Positions 1 to 11,217 of a stretch of 64,000 nucleotides of DNA are shown in pieces. Source of the stretch: Microbacterium sp. MYb62 (GTDB taxonomy: Bacteria > Actinomycetota > Actinomycetes > Actinomycetales > Microbacteriaceae). The notes under the pieces are model-generated. The model was not told the DNA's origin. It did no database searches and saw only the letters and a program-made list of their open reading frames with translations. Each line of letters begins with the position of its first letter. Position 1 is the stretch's first letter. Both the position numbers and the translations under genes were made by a program. Location of the stretch: positions 372,001 through 436,000 of the forward strand of contig NZ_PCOY01000002.1 of NCBI RefSeq assembly GCF_002979475.1, given 5' to 3'.

Positions 1-1
1 T

Positions 2-11
2 AAACCGGTTT
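2..11. repeat. 10-bp palindrome at window edge
   Basis: AAACCGGTTT is a perfect palindrome in the short non-coding strip (1-47) downstream of the J-domain gene. It may belong to a promoter or operator of a gene outside the window; nothing else is visible in this strip. Confidence 0.3.
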
Positions 12-47
12 GATTGCGGAAGTCAACGGGTCAGCGGGAGGGGCCGC

Positions 48-968
48 TCAGACGAAGCGGACGGTCTGCTGCAAGCGGGTGCGCACGTCGAACAGCTCGT
101 TGCCGCCGATGGCCCGCGCCTGCGGAACGCCCTGGCGCAGCACCATCGCGAGAGCGCTGCGGCGCACGACGACGACGGGGACTCCGCGGCTCGTGCCGAG
201 AGGGGTGACAGCCTGGGCGAGGTCGTCGTCGGGCAGCACGATGATCGAGCCGCCGAAACGCACGCGCGCCGCCTTGGCGATCGTGCGCATGCGTCGGAGG
301 GCGGCGGTGACGGGCGCCCGTGTTCCCAGGCTCGGGCCCGTGATCTCTCCGCGCCGGAAGCCGACGACTCCGCCGAAGTCCTCCGACATCACGCCGTACA
401 GCCCCGAGGGGCCCAGCACCACGTGATCGAGCTTGTCGTCGGCCTCGGCGCCGGCGACGACGTCATGCCACACCGTGAACCCCATGCCGAGATCGGAGAC
501 CGTGCGCGCCGTGGCCTCCTCCGCGAGGGCATCGGCGAGGAGCCGACGCAGATCGCGGGGTGCCGAGCGTACGAGCGCCGGGTCGTACGGGTCGGGAACC
601 TCGACGCCGCGGCCCGCCCACTCGCGGATGAGCACCAGATAGCGTTCGCGGCGCCACCCACCGGGGTGACCGTAGGAGCGTGCGCGCGGGCGGGTGTCGG
701 TGCGCGCGGGCGGCGGGCGCCATCCCCTCCACTCGGCGCCGGCCTCGTGGGTCACTCCGGTGCGGCGGTCGTAGGCGGCACGGCCCTCGGCGGTCCCCAC
801 CAGCTCCCACGCGCGCTGCACCTGGATGAAGATCGCCGCGTCGCCGCCGGTGTCCGGATGCGTCTGGCGCAGACGCAGGCGATAGGCGCGACGCAGTTCG
901 CCGTCGTCGACGGAGGGGTCGACTCCGAGGATCTCGTAGGCCGAAGCAGAGAGCGGACTGTCGAACAT
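48..968 (-). CDS. J-domain protein with a NERD-like C-terminal region
   Basis: 306 aa. An N-terminal J domain (about residues 8-70) carries the HPD motif at residues 37-39, which in the family stimulates the ATPase of DnaK-type Hsp70. The Gly/Phe, zinc-finger and C-terminal substrate domains of true DnaJ are absent. Residues 175-290 contain DHVVLGPSGLYGV, which resembles the core of nuclease-related (NERD) domains, although the acidic catalytic residues are not clear. The ATG at 968 follows an AAGGAG ribosome-binding site. No signal peptide or membrane segment is visible. It is likely a cytosolic co-chaperone with a specialised client-binding region; the client is unknown. Confidence 0.85.
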   Translation of the reverse strand: MFDSPLSASAYEILGVDPSVDDGELRRAYRLRLRQTHPDTGGDAAIFIQVQRAWELVGTAEGRAAYDRRTGVTHEAGAEWRGWRPPPARTDTRPRARSYGHPGGWRRERYLVLIREWAGRGVEVPDPYDPALVRSAPRDLRRLLADALAEEATARTVSDLGMGFTVWHDVVAGAEADDKLDHVVLGPSGLYGVMSEDFGGVVGFRRGEITGPSLGTRAPVTAALRRMRTIAKAARVRFGGSIIVLPDDDLAQAVTPLGTSRGVPVVVVRRSALAMVLRQGVPQARAIGGNELFDVRTRLQQTVRFV

Positions 969-1037
969 CGCTCTCCTTCCGCGACCGCGGCATCCAGGAT
1001 ATCCGGCGGTCGTTGTGCGTTCGCCGATCTCCCGGGG

Positions 1038-1700
1038 TCAGGCCGGCACGTCGACGATGCGCTCGGCGCCGAAGACAGGGACGACCGAGCCGGCGGAGGC
1101 GGCGGCCAGGTCGTCCCGGAGGCGGGGGAGCTCCGACTCCGGGGCCCACAGTTCGAGCGTGGCCATCGCCGCATAGGCCGGATCGCCGAGAGTTGCTCCG
1201 TGGTGAACGGCCCAGTCGCGCAGCAGATTATCGTAGCGGCCGGCCTCCGCGTGCGGCACCTCGAGCGTCACCTGTCGGAGCGCCGCCCGCCGCACGAGTG
1301 AGGCCAGATCGAGCGCCTCCGACACGGCAGAAGAGTAGGCGCGCACGAGCCCGCCCGCGCCGAGTTTCACGCCGCCGAAGTAGCGCGTCGCCACCGCGAC
1401 CACGTCGGTCAACTCGCGTCGACGCAGCACTTCGAGCATCGGGATCCCCGCCGTGCCGGAAGGCTCGCCGTCATCCGACGACCGCGCCTGATCGCCGAGC
1501 AGACCCGTGACCACCGCGGTGCAGTTGTGGTTGGCGTCCCAGGCCCGCTTGCGGATGCCGGCGATCACGGTCTCGGCCTGCTCGACCGAGGAGACGGGTT
1601 CGATGCGGGTGAGGAAGCGCGACTTGCGGATGACGGTCTCGTGCTCGACAGCCGCCGCGATCGTCGCGGGGTAGCTGCGGGCGGAGGTCACCCGCCTCAC
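1038..1700 (-). CDS. YigZ/IMPACT family protein
   Basis: 220 aa, the usual length for bacterial YigZ proteins. The family signature is present: KSRFL near the N terminus, SDDGEPSGTAG in the middle, and ATRYFGGVKLGAGGLVRAYS. The N-terminal domain has a ribosomal-protein-S5-like fold and the C-terminal part an EF-G domain V-like fold. Eukaryotic IMPACT works in translational control, but the bacterial role is not settled. The start is ambiguous: GTG at 1700 gives this length, while GTG at 1691 has TATCGT seven bases upstream, the leaderless arrangement seen repeatedly in this window. It stands alone between the J-domain gene and the aldo/keto reductase. Confidence 0.9.
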   Translation of the reverse strand: MRRVTSARSYPATIAAAVEHETVIRKSRFLTRIEPVSSVEQAETVIAGIRKRAWDANHNCTAVVTGLLGDQARSSDDGEPSGTAGIPMLEVLRRRELTDVVAVATRYFGGVKLGAGGLVRAYSSAVSEALDLASLVRRAALRQVTLEVPHAEAGRYDNLLRDWAVHHGATLGDPAYAAMATLELWAPESELPRLRDDLAAASAGSVVPVFGAERIVDVPA

Positions 1701-1721
1701 GATACCGAGGCCGCGCGTCGC

Positions 1722-5004
<3,283 letters not shown>

Positions 5005-5018
<14 letters not shown>

Positions 5019-5049
5019 GCCGTCGCGCGCTGGGCCGTCGCGGGCTGAG
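5005..5049. repeat. 3 x 15-bp tandem repeat spanning a stop codon
   Basis: CCGTCGCGCGCTGAG and two near-copies lie at 5005-5019, 5020-5034 and 5035-5049. The first copy contains the stop codon of the MMPL gene (5016-5018). In the kinase frame the repeat encodes a pentapeptide repeated three times. A multiple of three preserves the kinase frame whatever the copy number. Confidence 0.85.
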
Positions 5050-6317
5050 CGCACCGGCCGCGAGGAGCGGTCCGCCGGGTTCCGCACGCCGCGCACCTGG
5101 GCGAGCCTGGTCGGATCGATCCGCATCGGCCAGGCCGTCATCACCGTCGTGCTGCTCGTGATCGGCGCGTGGCGTGCGGCAGTCGATGGCGTGCCGCTGC
5201 CGTGGGTGCTCGCCCTCTCGCTCGTGTTCCTCGGCTGGTACGGCGGCGGGCTGCTGCTCGGCGAACGCACCTCCGACCGCCGCCTGGCCACCTGGTGGCT
5301 GCTGGGGCTCACGCTCATCTGGCTCGGCGCGGTCGTGGTCTCGCCGGAGTTCGTGTGGCTCGCGTTCCCGCTGTGGCTGCTCGCCGGTTTCGTGATGCGC
5401 CTGCGGTGGGCGCTGCTGCTCAGTGTGGCGATCCTCGCCGTGGTGGTGACCGGCCCCCTGCTGCACACCGGTACCACCACCTACGCGAACGTGATCGGCC
5501 CCCTCGTGGGCGGCGTCTTCGCTCTGGGGATCTCCCGCGGGTATCTCGAACTCGTGCGCGACGGACGGGAGCGGCGCCGACTCATCGCCTCGCTCGTCGC
5601 GACCCAGGAGGAGATGGCGGCGCTTCAGGATGAACTCGCCCGCACCCAGCGCGAGTCGGGAGCGAGCGCCGAGCGCACCCGGGTGTCGCGCGACATCCAC
5701 GACACCGTGGCGCAGAGCGTGTCGTCGATCGGGATGCTGGCGCGAGCGGCTCTGGAAGCGGACGACCCGGTGCAGCGCACCCGAGCGCTCGAGCAGATCG
5801 GCGCCCTCTCGGCCGAGGGCCTCGCCGATGCGCGGCGCATCGTGAACGCCCTGATGCCGGCCGAGCTGGAATCCACGGCGCTCGGCGACGCCCTCGCCCG
5901 GATGCTCGAACGTCTGGCCGAGGAGACGGGGATCGAGGCGACGCTCAACGCCGACGACGACCTGCCTTCGCTGGGGCTCGATGCCGAAGTCGCCCTGCTG
6001 CGCACCGCACAGTCGGCCCTCGCGAACGTCCGCTCCCACGCGGCCGCCTCCCGGGTCGTGGTCACCCTGGCCGACGCCGGCGATGCAGTGCGGCTCGACA
6101 TCGTCGATGACGGGGTCGGGTTCGACGCGAGGCGCTGGGATTCCCAGGGTGGTGTCGGCAGCCGGGGTGGCGGCTACGGGCTGCGTTCGATGCGCGCGCG
6201 GCTGCGCGAGCTCGGTGGCGGGCTCGACGTGGAGAGCACCCCTGGCGACGGCACAGCGCTCTCGGCACACCTCCCGCTCGGCGGCGTGACATCGGCCAGA
6301 CGGACGGGAGATGAGGG

Positions 6318-6941
6318 ATGACCGCGGTGCGCGTGCTGCTCGTCGACGATCACCCGATCGTCCGCGCCGGTGTGCGCTCGTTGTTCGACCACCGTGACGA
6401 CGTCGAGGTGGTCGGGGAGGCGGCGTCGGGCGAGGAGGCCGTGGCTCTCGCGCGACACCTGCACCCCGATGTCGTGCTGTGCGACCTGCGCCTCGGCGAG
6501 GGCATGGACGGCGTGCAGACGACCGCGGCGCTTCGTGCGCAGGACCCGGCTCCGGCCGTGCTGATCCTGACGACGTTCGACCGCGACGCCGAGATCCTCG
6601 GGGCGATCGAGGCGGGAGCTGCCGGCTACCTGCTCAAGGACGTGCCGCCGGACGACATCGTGCGCGCGATCCGGCAGGCCGCGGCGGGCGGACTCGTGCT
6701 CACACCGGAGCTCAGCGAGCGGGTCGTGCAGGTCATGCGCGCGCCGCGGGTGCGCCTGACCGACCGGGAGCTCGACGTGCTCCGGCTGCTCGACACGGGG
6801 GCATCGAACCGCGAGATCGCGAAGACCCTGTTCGTCACCGAGGCCACCGTGAAGACGCACCTCGTGCACGTGTTCGAGAAGCTCGGTGCCGACAGCCGCG
6901 CGCGCGCCATCGCCATCGCGCGCGACACCGGACTGCTCTGA
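6318..6941 (+). CDS. NarL/FixJ-type response regulator
   Basis: 207 aa. The receiver domain (1-120) has the acidic pair at 10-11, phospho-acceptor Asp56 in VVLCDLRLG, a switch Thr in LILTTFD and Lys in YLLKDVPPDD. The LuxR-type helix-turn-helix (about 140-200) reads LTDRELDVLRLL through NREIAKTLFVTEATVKTHL. Its ATG overlaps the kinase stop codon, so the two form one phosphorelay pair. Likely targets include the co-transcribed exporter; no binding site could be defined from the sequence. Confidence 0.95.
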   Translation: MTAVRVLLVDDHPIVRAGVRSLFDHRDDVEVVGEAASGEEAVALARHLHPDVVLCDLRLGEGMDGVQTTAALRAQDPAPAVLILTTFDRDAEILGAIEAGAAGYLLKDVPPDDIVRAIRQAAAGGLVLTPELSERVVQVMRAPRVRLTDRELDVLRLLDTGASNREIAKTLFVTEATVKTHLVHVFEKLGADSRARAIAIARDTGLL

Positions 6942-7039
6942 GCCCGACAGCTCCGACGACGGCATCTCCGTCTCAACCGTTCGATGGATCCCCGAAACCG
7001 CTGCTGCGCCGAGGCTGGAATCAGACCGAAAGGATTCCG

Positions 7040-7492
7040 ATGCGCCGCCTCTTCTCCGCCGCGTTCGCCTACATGCTCGTGGGCGTCGCCTCCGGACTCT
7101 TCTACCGAGAGTTCACCAAGATCAACGACTTCCCCGAGGGGGAGTCGACGCAGCTCGGCCTCGTGCACACGCACCTGTTGGTGCTGGGTTTCGTCGTGCT
7201 GCTGATCGTCCTGCTCCTCGAGAAGGCTTTCACCCTGTCCGAGAGCCGCCTGTTCGGCTGGTTCTTCTGGCTCTACAACGCCGGCCTCGTGCTGACCTCC
7301 GCGATGATGGTCTGGCACGGCTGCCTCACGGTGCTCGGCCTGGAGTCGTCGAGCATGATCGCCGGCATCGCCGGGATGGGGCACATCCTGCTCAGCGCCG
7401 GCATGGTGCTGCTGTTCCTCGCGCTGCGCAAGCGCCTGTTCGCCGTGAAGCCCGCAGCCCCCACGGCTTCGGCATCCGCCGCCACGGCCTGA
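7040..7492 (+). CDS. DUF2871-type small membrane protein
   Basis: 150 aa with four predicted membrane helices (about 7-27, 45-68, 78-98 and 110-132), a conserved-looking YREFTK stretch after helix 1, and HTHLLVLGF at the start of helix 2. ATG 7040 follows an AAAGGA ribosome-binding site. This pattern matches the DUF2871 family, whose function is unknown. It stands alone 98 bp after the response regulator and ends at a strong bidirectional terminator. Confidence 0.8.
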   Translation: MRRLFSAAFAYMLVGVASGLFYREFTKINDFPEGESTQLGLVHTHLLVLGFVVLLIVLLLEKAFTLSESRLFGWFFWLYNAGLVLTSAMMVWHGCLTVLGLESSSMIAGIAGMGHILLSAGMVLLFLALRKRLFAVKPAAPTASASAATA

Positions 7493-7504
7493 CCGTCGCA
7501 ACGC

Positions 7505-7547
7505 CGCAAGAGCGCCGCCCACCCCTCCGGGAGGCGGCGCTCTTGCG
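7505..7547. terminator. Bidirectional hairpin terminator
   Basis: Arms CGCAAGAGCGCCGCC (7505-7519) and GGCGGCGCTCTTGCG (7533-7547) form a perfect 15-bp stem with a 13-nt loop between two convergent genes. There is no long T run, as is common in actinobacteria. Confidence 0.85.
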
Positions 7548-7558
7548 TGGGTTCAGGC

Positions 7559-9028
7559 TCAGTCCGCCTCCACCGAGTCGTCACGAAGATGGGCGATGTG
7601 GGCCGCATGCCGGGCCAGGTGGTTCGGCGAGCGTCGCACGAACAGCCAGGCCACGAACAGCACCACGAACCAGAGGGGTGTCACGAGCAGCGCGGTCAGC
7701 GTGTCGGGCTGCGTGGTGAGTGCCCACAGCACGAACACGAAGAACGCGAGCACCACGTAGACCATGAACACGCCGCCCGGCAGCCGGAACGTCGACGCGG
7801 CGACCTTCTCCTTGCGGGTGCGTCGGTACACGAGGTAGCTGCACAGGAAGATCGTCCACACGAACATGAAGCACAGCGCCGAGACCGTCGTGACCATGTC
7901 GAAGGCGGTGCCGATGTCCTTGCCCGCGTACAGCAGCACGACGCCGGACAGCAGCAGGATGCACGACAGGAACAGGGCGTTCTGCGGCACGCGGCGGCGG
8001 GAGAGACGGCCGAAGAGCCGAGGGGCGTCGCCGTCCTGCGCCAGGCCGAACACCATGCGCGAGGTCGAGTAGATGCCGGAGTTCGCGCTCGACATCGCGG
8101 AGGTCAGCACCACGAGGTTCACCACGGTCGCGGCGATGCCGAGCCCGGCGAGGGCGAACATCGCGATGAACGGGCTCTCCCCGGCGACGTACTCGGTCCA
8201 CGGGGTGACCGCCATCAGCACGATGAGCGCGCCCACGTAGAACAGCAGCACGCGGATCGGGATCGCGTTGATGGCCTTGGGCAGGTTGCGCTTCGGGTCC
8301 TTGGTCTCGGCCGCAGCGGTGCCGACGAGCTCGATGCCGACGAAGGCGAACACCGCGATCTGGAACCCGGCCACGAAGCCCATGAACCCGTGCGGGAACA
8401 TGCCGCCCTTGTCCCACAGGTTCGAGAAGCTCGCGGTGCCGGCGTCGTGCTGGAAGCCGGTGAAGATCATCACGAGACCCGTGACGATGAGGGCCACGAT
8501 CGCGACGATCTTGATCAGCGCGAACCAGAACTCCATCTCGCCGAACGCGGCGACGGTGGGGAGGTTCAGGGCGAGCAGGATGACGATCACCAGCACACCG
8601 GGGATCCACAGCGGGATGCCGGGGAGGAGCGCATCCGTGTAGCCGGCGATCGCGATCACGTCGGCGACGCCGGTGACCACCCAGCAGAACCAGTAGGTCC
8701 ACCCGGTGAAGAACCCCGCCCACGGGCCGAGCAGGTCGCTCGCGAAGTCGCTGAACGACTTGTACTTCAGGTTCGACAGCAGCAGCTCGCCCATCGCCCG
8801 CATGACGAAGAACAGCATGAAGCCGATGATCATGTAGACGAAGATCACCGACGGACCCGCGACCGAGATGGTCTTGCCGCTGCCCATGAACAGACCGGTG
8901 CCGATGGCCCCGCCGATCGCGAGCAGCTGGATGTGGCGGTTGCTCAGCGCTCGCCGCAGGTGCTGCTCCTCTCCGTCCGCGGTGGCATCGCCCTCGCGTC
9001 CGGTTCCCCCCGTGTGCTGCTTCGTCAC
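7559..9028 (-). CDS. cycA: Amino acid permease, CycA-like
   Basis: 489 aa, 12 membrane helices, APC superfamily. The N-terminal helix has IGGAIGTGLFMGSG, the backbone-binding loop that recognises the amino-acid carboxylate. Long stretches such as GELLLSNLKYKSFSDFASD and FTGWTYWFCWVVTG are typical of D-serine/D-alanine/glycine symporters of the CycA group, so that is the preferred assignment; aromatic or GABA-type permeases are less likely. It is monocistronic, divergent from the MATE gene, and ends at the terminator at 7505-7547. Confidence 0.85.
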   Translation of the reverse strand: MTKQHTGGTGREGDATADGEEQHLRRALSNRHIQLLAIGGAIGTGLFMGSGKTISVAGPSVIFVYMIIGFMLFFVMRAMGELLLSNLKYKSFSDFASDLLGPWAGFFTGWTYWFCWVVTGVADVIAIAGYTDALLPGIPLWIPGVLVIVILLALNLPTVAAFGEMEFWFALIKIVAIVALIVTGLVMIFTGFQHDAGTASFSNLWDKGGMFPHGFMGFVAGFQIAVFAFVGIELVGTAAAETKDPKRNLPKAINAIPIRVLLFYVGALIVLMAVTPWTEYVAGESPFIAMFALAGLGIAATVVNLVVLTSAMSSANSGIYSTSRMVFGLAQDGDAPRLFGRLSRRRVPQNALFLSCILLLSGVVLLYAGKDIGTAFDMVTTVSALCFMFVWTIFLCSYLVYRRTRKEKVAASTFRLPGGVFMVYVVLAFFVFVLWALTTQPDTLTALLVTPLWFVVLFVAWLFVRRSPNHLARHAAHIAHLRDDSVEAD

Positions 9029-9119
9029 TTTCGTCCTCCGGTCGTCGTCGACTTCATCGCTCCGACGGTACCTGCCGACTCCGGATCGATCGGAATCGAG
9101 ATCCGGTATTCCGCTCCGC

Positions 9120-9131
9120 CGAATCGATTCG
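9120..9131. promoter_or_regulatory. 12-bp palindrome in divergent promoter region
   Basis: CGAATCGATTCG is a perfect palindrome in the 155-bp space between the divergent cycA-like and MATE genes, in a strip that is less GC-rich than its surroundings. It could be an operator for either gene; no regulator is encoded next to it. Confidence 0.3.
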
Positions 9132-9183
9132 ATAAGGTTGTTGCACCCCCGATCACCCCTTCAGTTCTGCGAGCCGCTCCTTC

Positions 9184-10656
9184 ATGGCCACCTCCCTCAC
9201 CACGGGCCGCCCGTGGCGCGTCATCCTTGCCTTCTCCATCCCGCTCCTCCTCGGCAACGTGGTGCAGCAGCTCTACCAGTTCGCCGACGCGATCGTCGTC
9301 GGCAGGCACCTCGGCGTCACCTCCCTCGCCGCCGTCGGTGCGACCGGCAGCCTGCTGTTCCTCCTGCTCGGATTCGCCTGGGGCCTGACGAGTGGTTTCG
9401 CGATCCCGATCGCACAGGCATTCGGCGCGAGAGACGACGCCGCCGTGCGCCGATCGGTCGCGACCGGCGTGCTCCTCAGCGGCATCACGAGCGTGATCCT
9501 GACCGTGGGGGCGCCCCTCCTCGCCGGCCCGATCCTCGCCCTGCTGCAGACGCCGGCCGAGCTGATGCCCGAGGCCACGATCTTCACGCAGATCAGCTTC
9601 CTCGGGGCGAGCGCGACGATGTTCTTCAACTACCTCTCCGCGATCATCCGTGCGATCGGCGACTCCAAGACGCCACTGGTGTTCCTCACGGTCTCGTGCG
9701 CTCTGAACGTCGGGCTCGTCGTGCTCATGGTCGGCCCTCTCGAGTGGGGGGTCGGTGGAGCGGCACTCGCGACGGTCGTCGCGCAGGCCGTCTCGGTGGC
9801 GCTGTGCCTCGAGTTCGTGCGCCGCCGCCTGCCGATGCTGCACCTGCGCCGCGCCGACTGGCGCATCACCCGCGCCGACGTCTCCGAGCACCTGCGGCTC
9901 GGTCTGCCGATGGGTTTCCAGGCATCGATCATCGCGATCGGCACGCTCACGGTGCAGGTGGCGTTGAACACCCTCGGCGCCGACGCGGTCGCCGCCTACA
10001 CCACGGGGTCCCGCGTCGACAGCCTCGCGGTCGCCCTGCTCTCCTCCCTCGGGCTCGCGGTCTCGATGTACGCGGCGCAGAACCACGGCGGCCGCCGACC
10101 GGACCGCATCCGGCGCGGCGTGGTCGAGGCGACCTGGATGGCCGTCGTCGCGGGGCTGGTGCTCGGCGGTCTACTGATCGCCTTCGGCGCTCCGATGGTG
10201 CGCCTGTTCATCGGCGACGGCTCCGACATCGTCGTCGAACAGGCCCACCTGATGCTCATCGTCAACGGATGCGGCTACTGGGCGCTGGGCATGCTGTTCG
10301 TGCTGCGCGGCGCGCTGCAGGGGCTCGGGCACACCCTCGTGCCCACCGTGACCGGTGTGATCGAGCTGGTCATGCGCGTGGGGGCGGCCATCGTGCTCGG
10401 GGCGTGGATCGGGTTCGAGGGCGTCGCCCTGAGCAACCCGCTCGCCTGGGTCGGCGCGATCGTGCTGCTCGTGCCCGCGTACGTCCGTGCGCACCGGGCG
10501 CTCGGACGACTGCCCATCGATCCCGCAGAGGCGACCGAGACCTCGGCGATCGCGATCGTCGGGCCGACCGACGGGTCGATGGTCGTCGATGCCGTCGTGA
10601 CCCAGCCGGTGCGGGTCGTGCGCACCCGGCGGCTGCGGTGGCCGAGCCGCCGCTGA
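9184..10656 (+). CDS. MATE family multidrug/metabolite exporter
   Basis: 490 aa with 12 membrane helices in two homologous halves. It begins RPWRVILAFSIPLLLGNVVQQLYQFADAI (split by charge at the N terminus), and ADAIVVGRHLG follows in helix 1-2, both characteristic of NorM/DinF-type MATE antiporters driven by Na+ or H+. The C-terminal tail of about 60 residues is basic and cytoplasmic. ATG 9184 has no strong ribosome-binding site. The substrate cannot be read from sequence. Confidence 0.9.
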   Translation: MATSLTTGRPWRVILAFSIPLLLGNVVQQLYQFADAIVVGRHLGVTSLAAVGATGSLLFLLLGFAWGLTSGFAIPIAQAFGARDDAAVRRSVATGVLLSGITSVILTVGAPLLAGPILALLQTPAELMPEATIFTQISFLGASATMFFNYLSAIIRAIGDSKTPLVFLTVSCALNVGLVVLMVGPLEWGVGGAALATVVAQAVSVALCLEFVRRRLPMLHLRRADWRITRADVSEHLRLGLPMGFQASIIAIGTLTVQVALNTLGADAVAAYTTGSRVDSLAVALLSSLGLAVSMYAAQNHGGRRPDRIRRGVVEATWMAVVAGLVLGGLLIAFGAPMVRLFIGDGSDIVVEQAHLMLIVNGCGYWALGMLFVLRGALQGLGHTLVPTVTGVIELVMRVGAAIVLGAWIGFEGVALSNPLAWVGAIVLLVPAYVRAHRALGRLPIDPAEATETSAIAIVGPTDGSMVVDAVVTQPVRVVRTRRLRWPSRR

Positions 10657-10671
10657 CACCCGCGTCGCCTC

Positions 10672-10717
10672 GTCCGATCCGCACGGATATCCGCCTTCAG
10701 GATGATGCGGATCGGAC
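10672..10717. terminator. Hairpin with a nested palindrome
   Basis: GTCCGATCCGCA (10672-10683) pairs perfectly with TGCGGATCGGAC (10706-10717). The 22-nt loop contains a second palindrome, CGGATATCCG (10684-10693). It lies 16 bp after the MATE stop codon, so a terminator is most likely; an operator for the gene at 10791 is possible. Confidence 0.6.
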
Positions 10718-10790
10718 TTGAGACGGATGCCCCTTCCGGGAGACACTTCTACTGTCGAAGGAGTGGAATAACCACTGACGGGGGGTCGTC

Positions 10791-11213
10791 ATGACGACAT
10801 TGAGAGTGGCCAGTGATCTGGCCGCGGTGATGGTGCCGATCGGTTACGTGGGTGCGGCGCTCGCCGCCATCTGCGCGATCGTCGCGGCGATCGCGATCAT
10901 CCGAGGAGCCGGGGGGCTCACCGGAGGCGCTGTCGCTCTGTGGATCGTGTGCGCGCTGATGAGCCTCACGGCATCGTTCGCGAGCGTGTGGATGCCGTTG
11001 ATCCTGGCGGGTGCCTCGCTCGCGGCCATGCTGGTGATCGGCTTCGTGGTGCGCGCGATCGCGAACGCGGCCGGTGTCGAGCGTGCTGACCGCACGGTCG
11101 AGGAGGCCCTGCCGATTCCGGTTCCCGCCTCGAAGGCCGCTGCGGTGACGACGTCGAAGCCTGCGCTCGCGAAGACGGGGCCCGCGACGGCCTCGATCGC
11201 GATCGTGCGCTGA
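10791..11213 (+). CDS. Small membrane protein of unknown function
   Basis: 140 aa with three or four predicted membrane helices (about 12-38, 44-64 and 68-92) and a soluble, alanine-rich C-terminal tail of 45 residues. GGGGGG lies just upstream of ATG 10791. I do not recognise the family. It is convergent with the acyl-CoA synthetase (4-bp gap) and preceded by the hairpin at 10672-10717, so it is probably transcribed alone. Confidence 0.65.
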   Translation: MTTLRVASDLAAVMVPIGYVGAALAAICAIVAAIAIIRGAGGLTGGAVALWIVCALMSLTASFASVWMPLILAGASLAAMLVIGFVVRAIANAAGVERADRTVEEALPIPVPASKAAAVTTSKPALAKTGPATASIAIVR

Positions 11214-11217
11214 TCGC

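Noticed and set aside
7547..9388. 613-codon frame on the plus strand
   Set aside because: Antisense to the CycA-like permease; composition is His/Glu/Arg-rich shadow sequence without domains.
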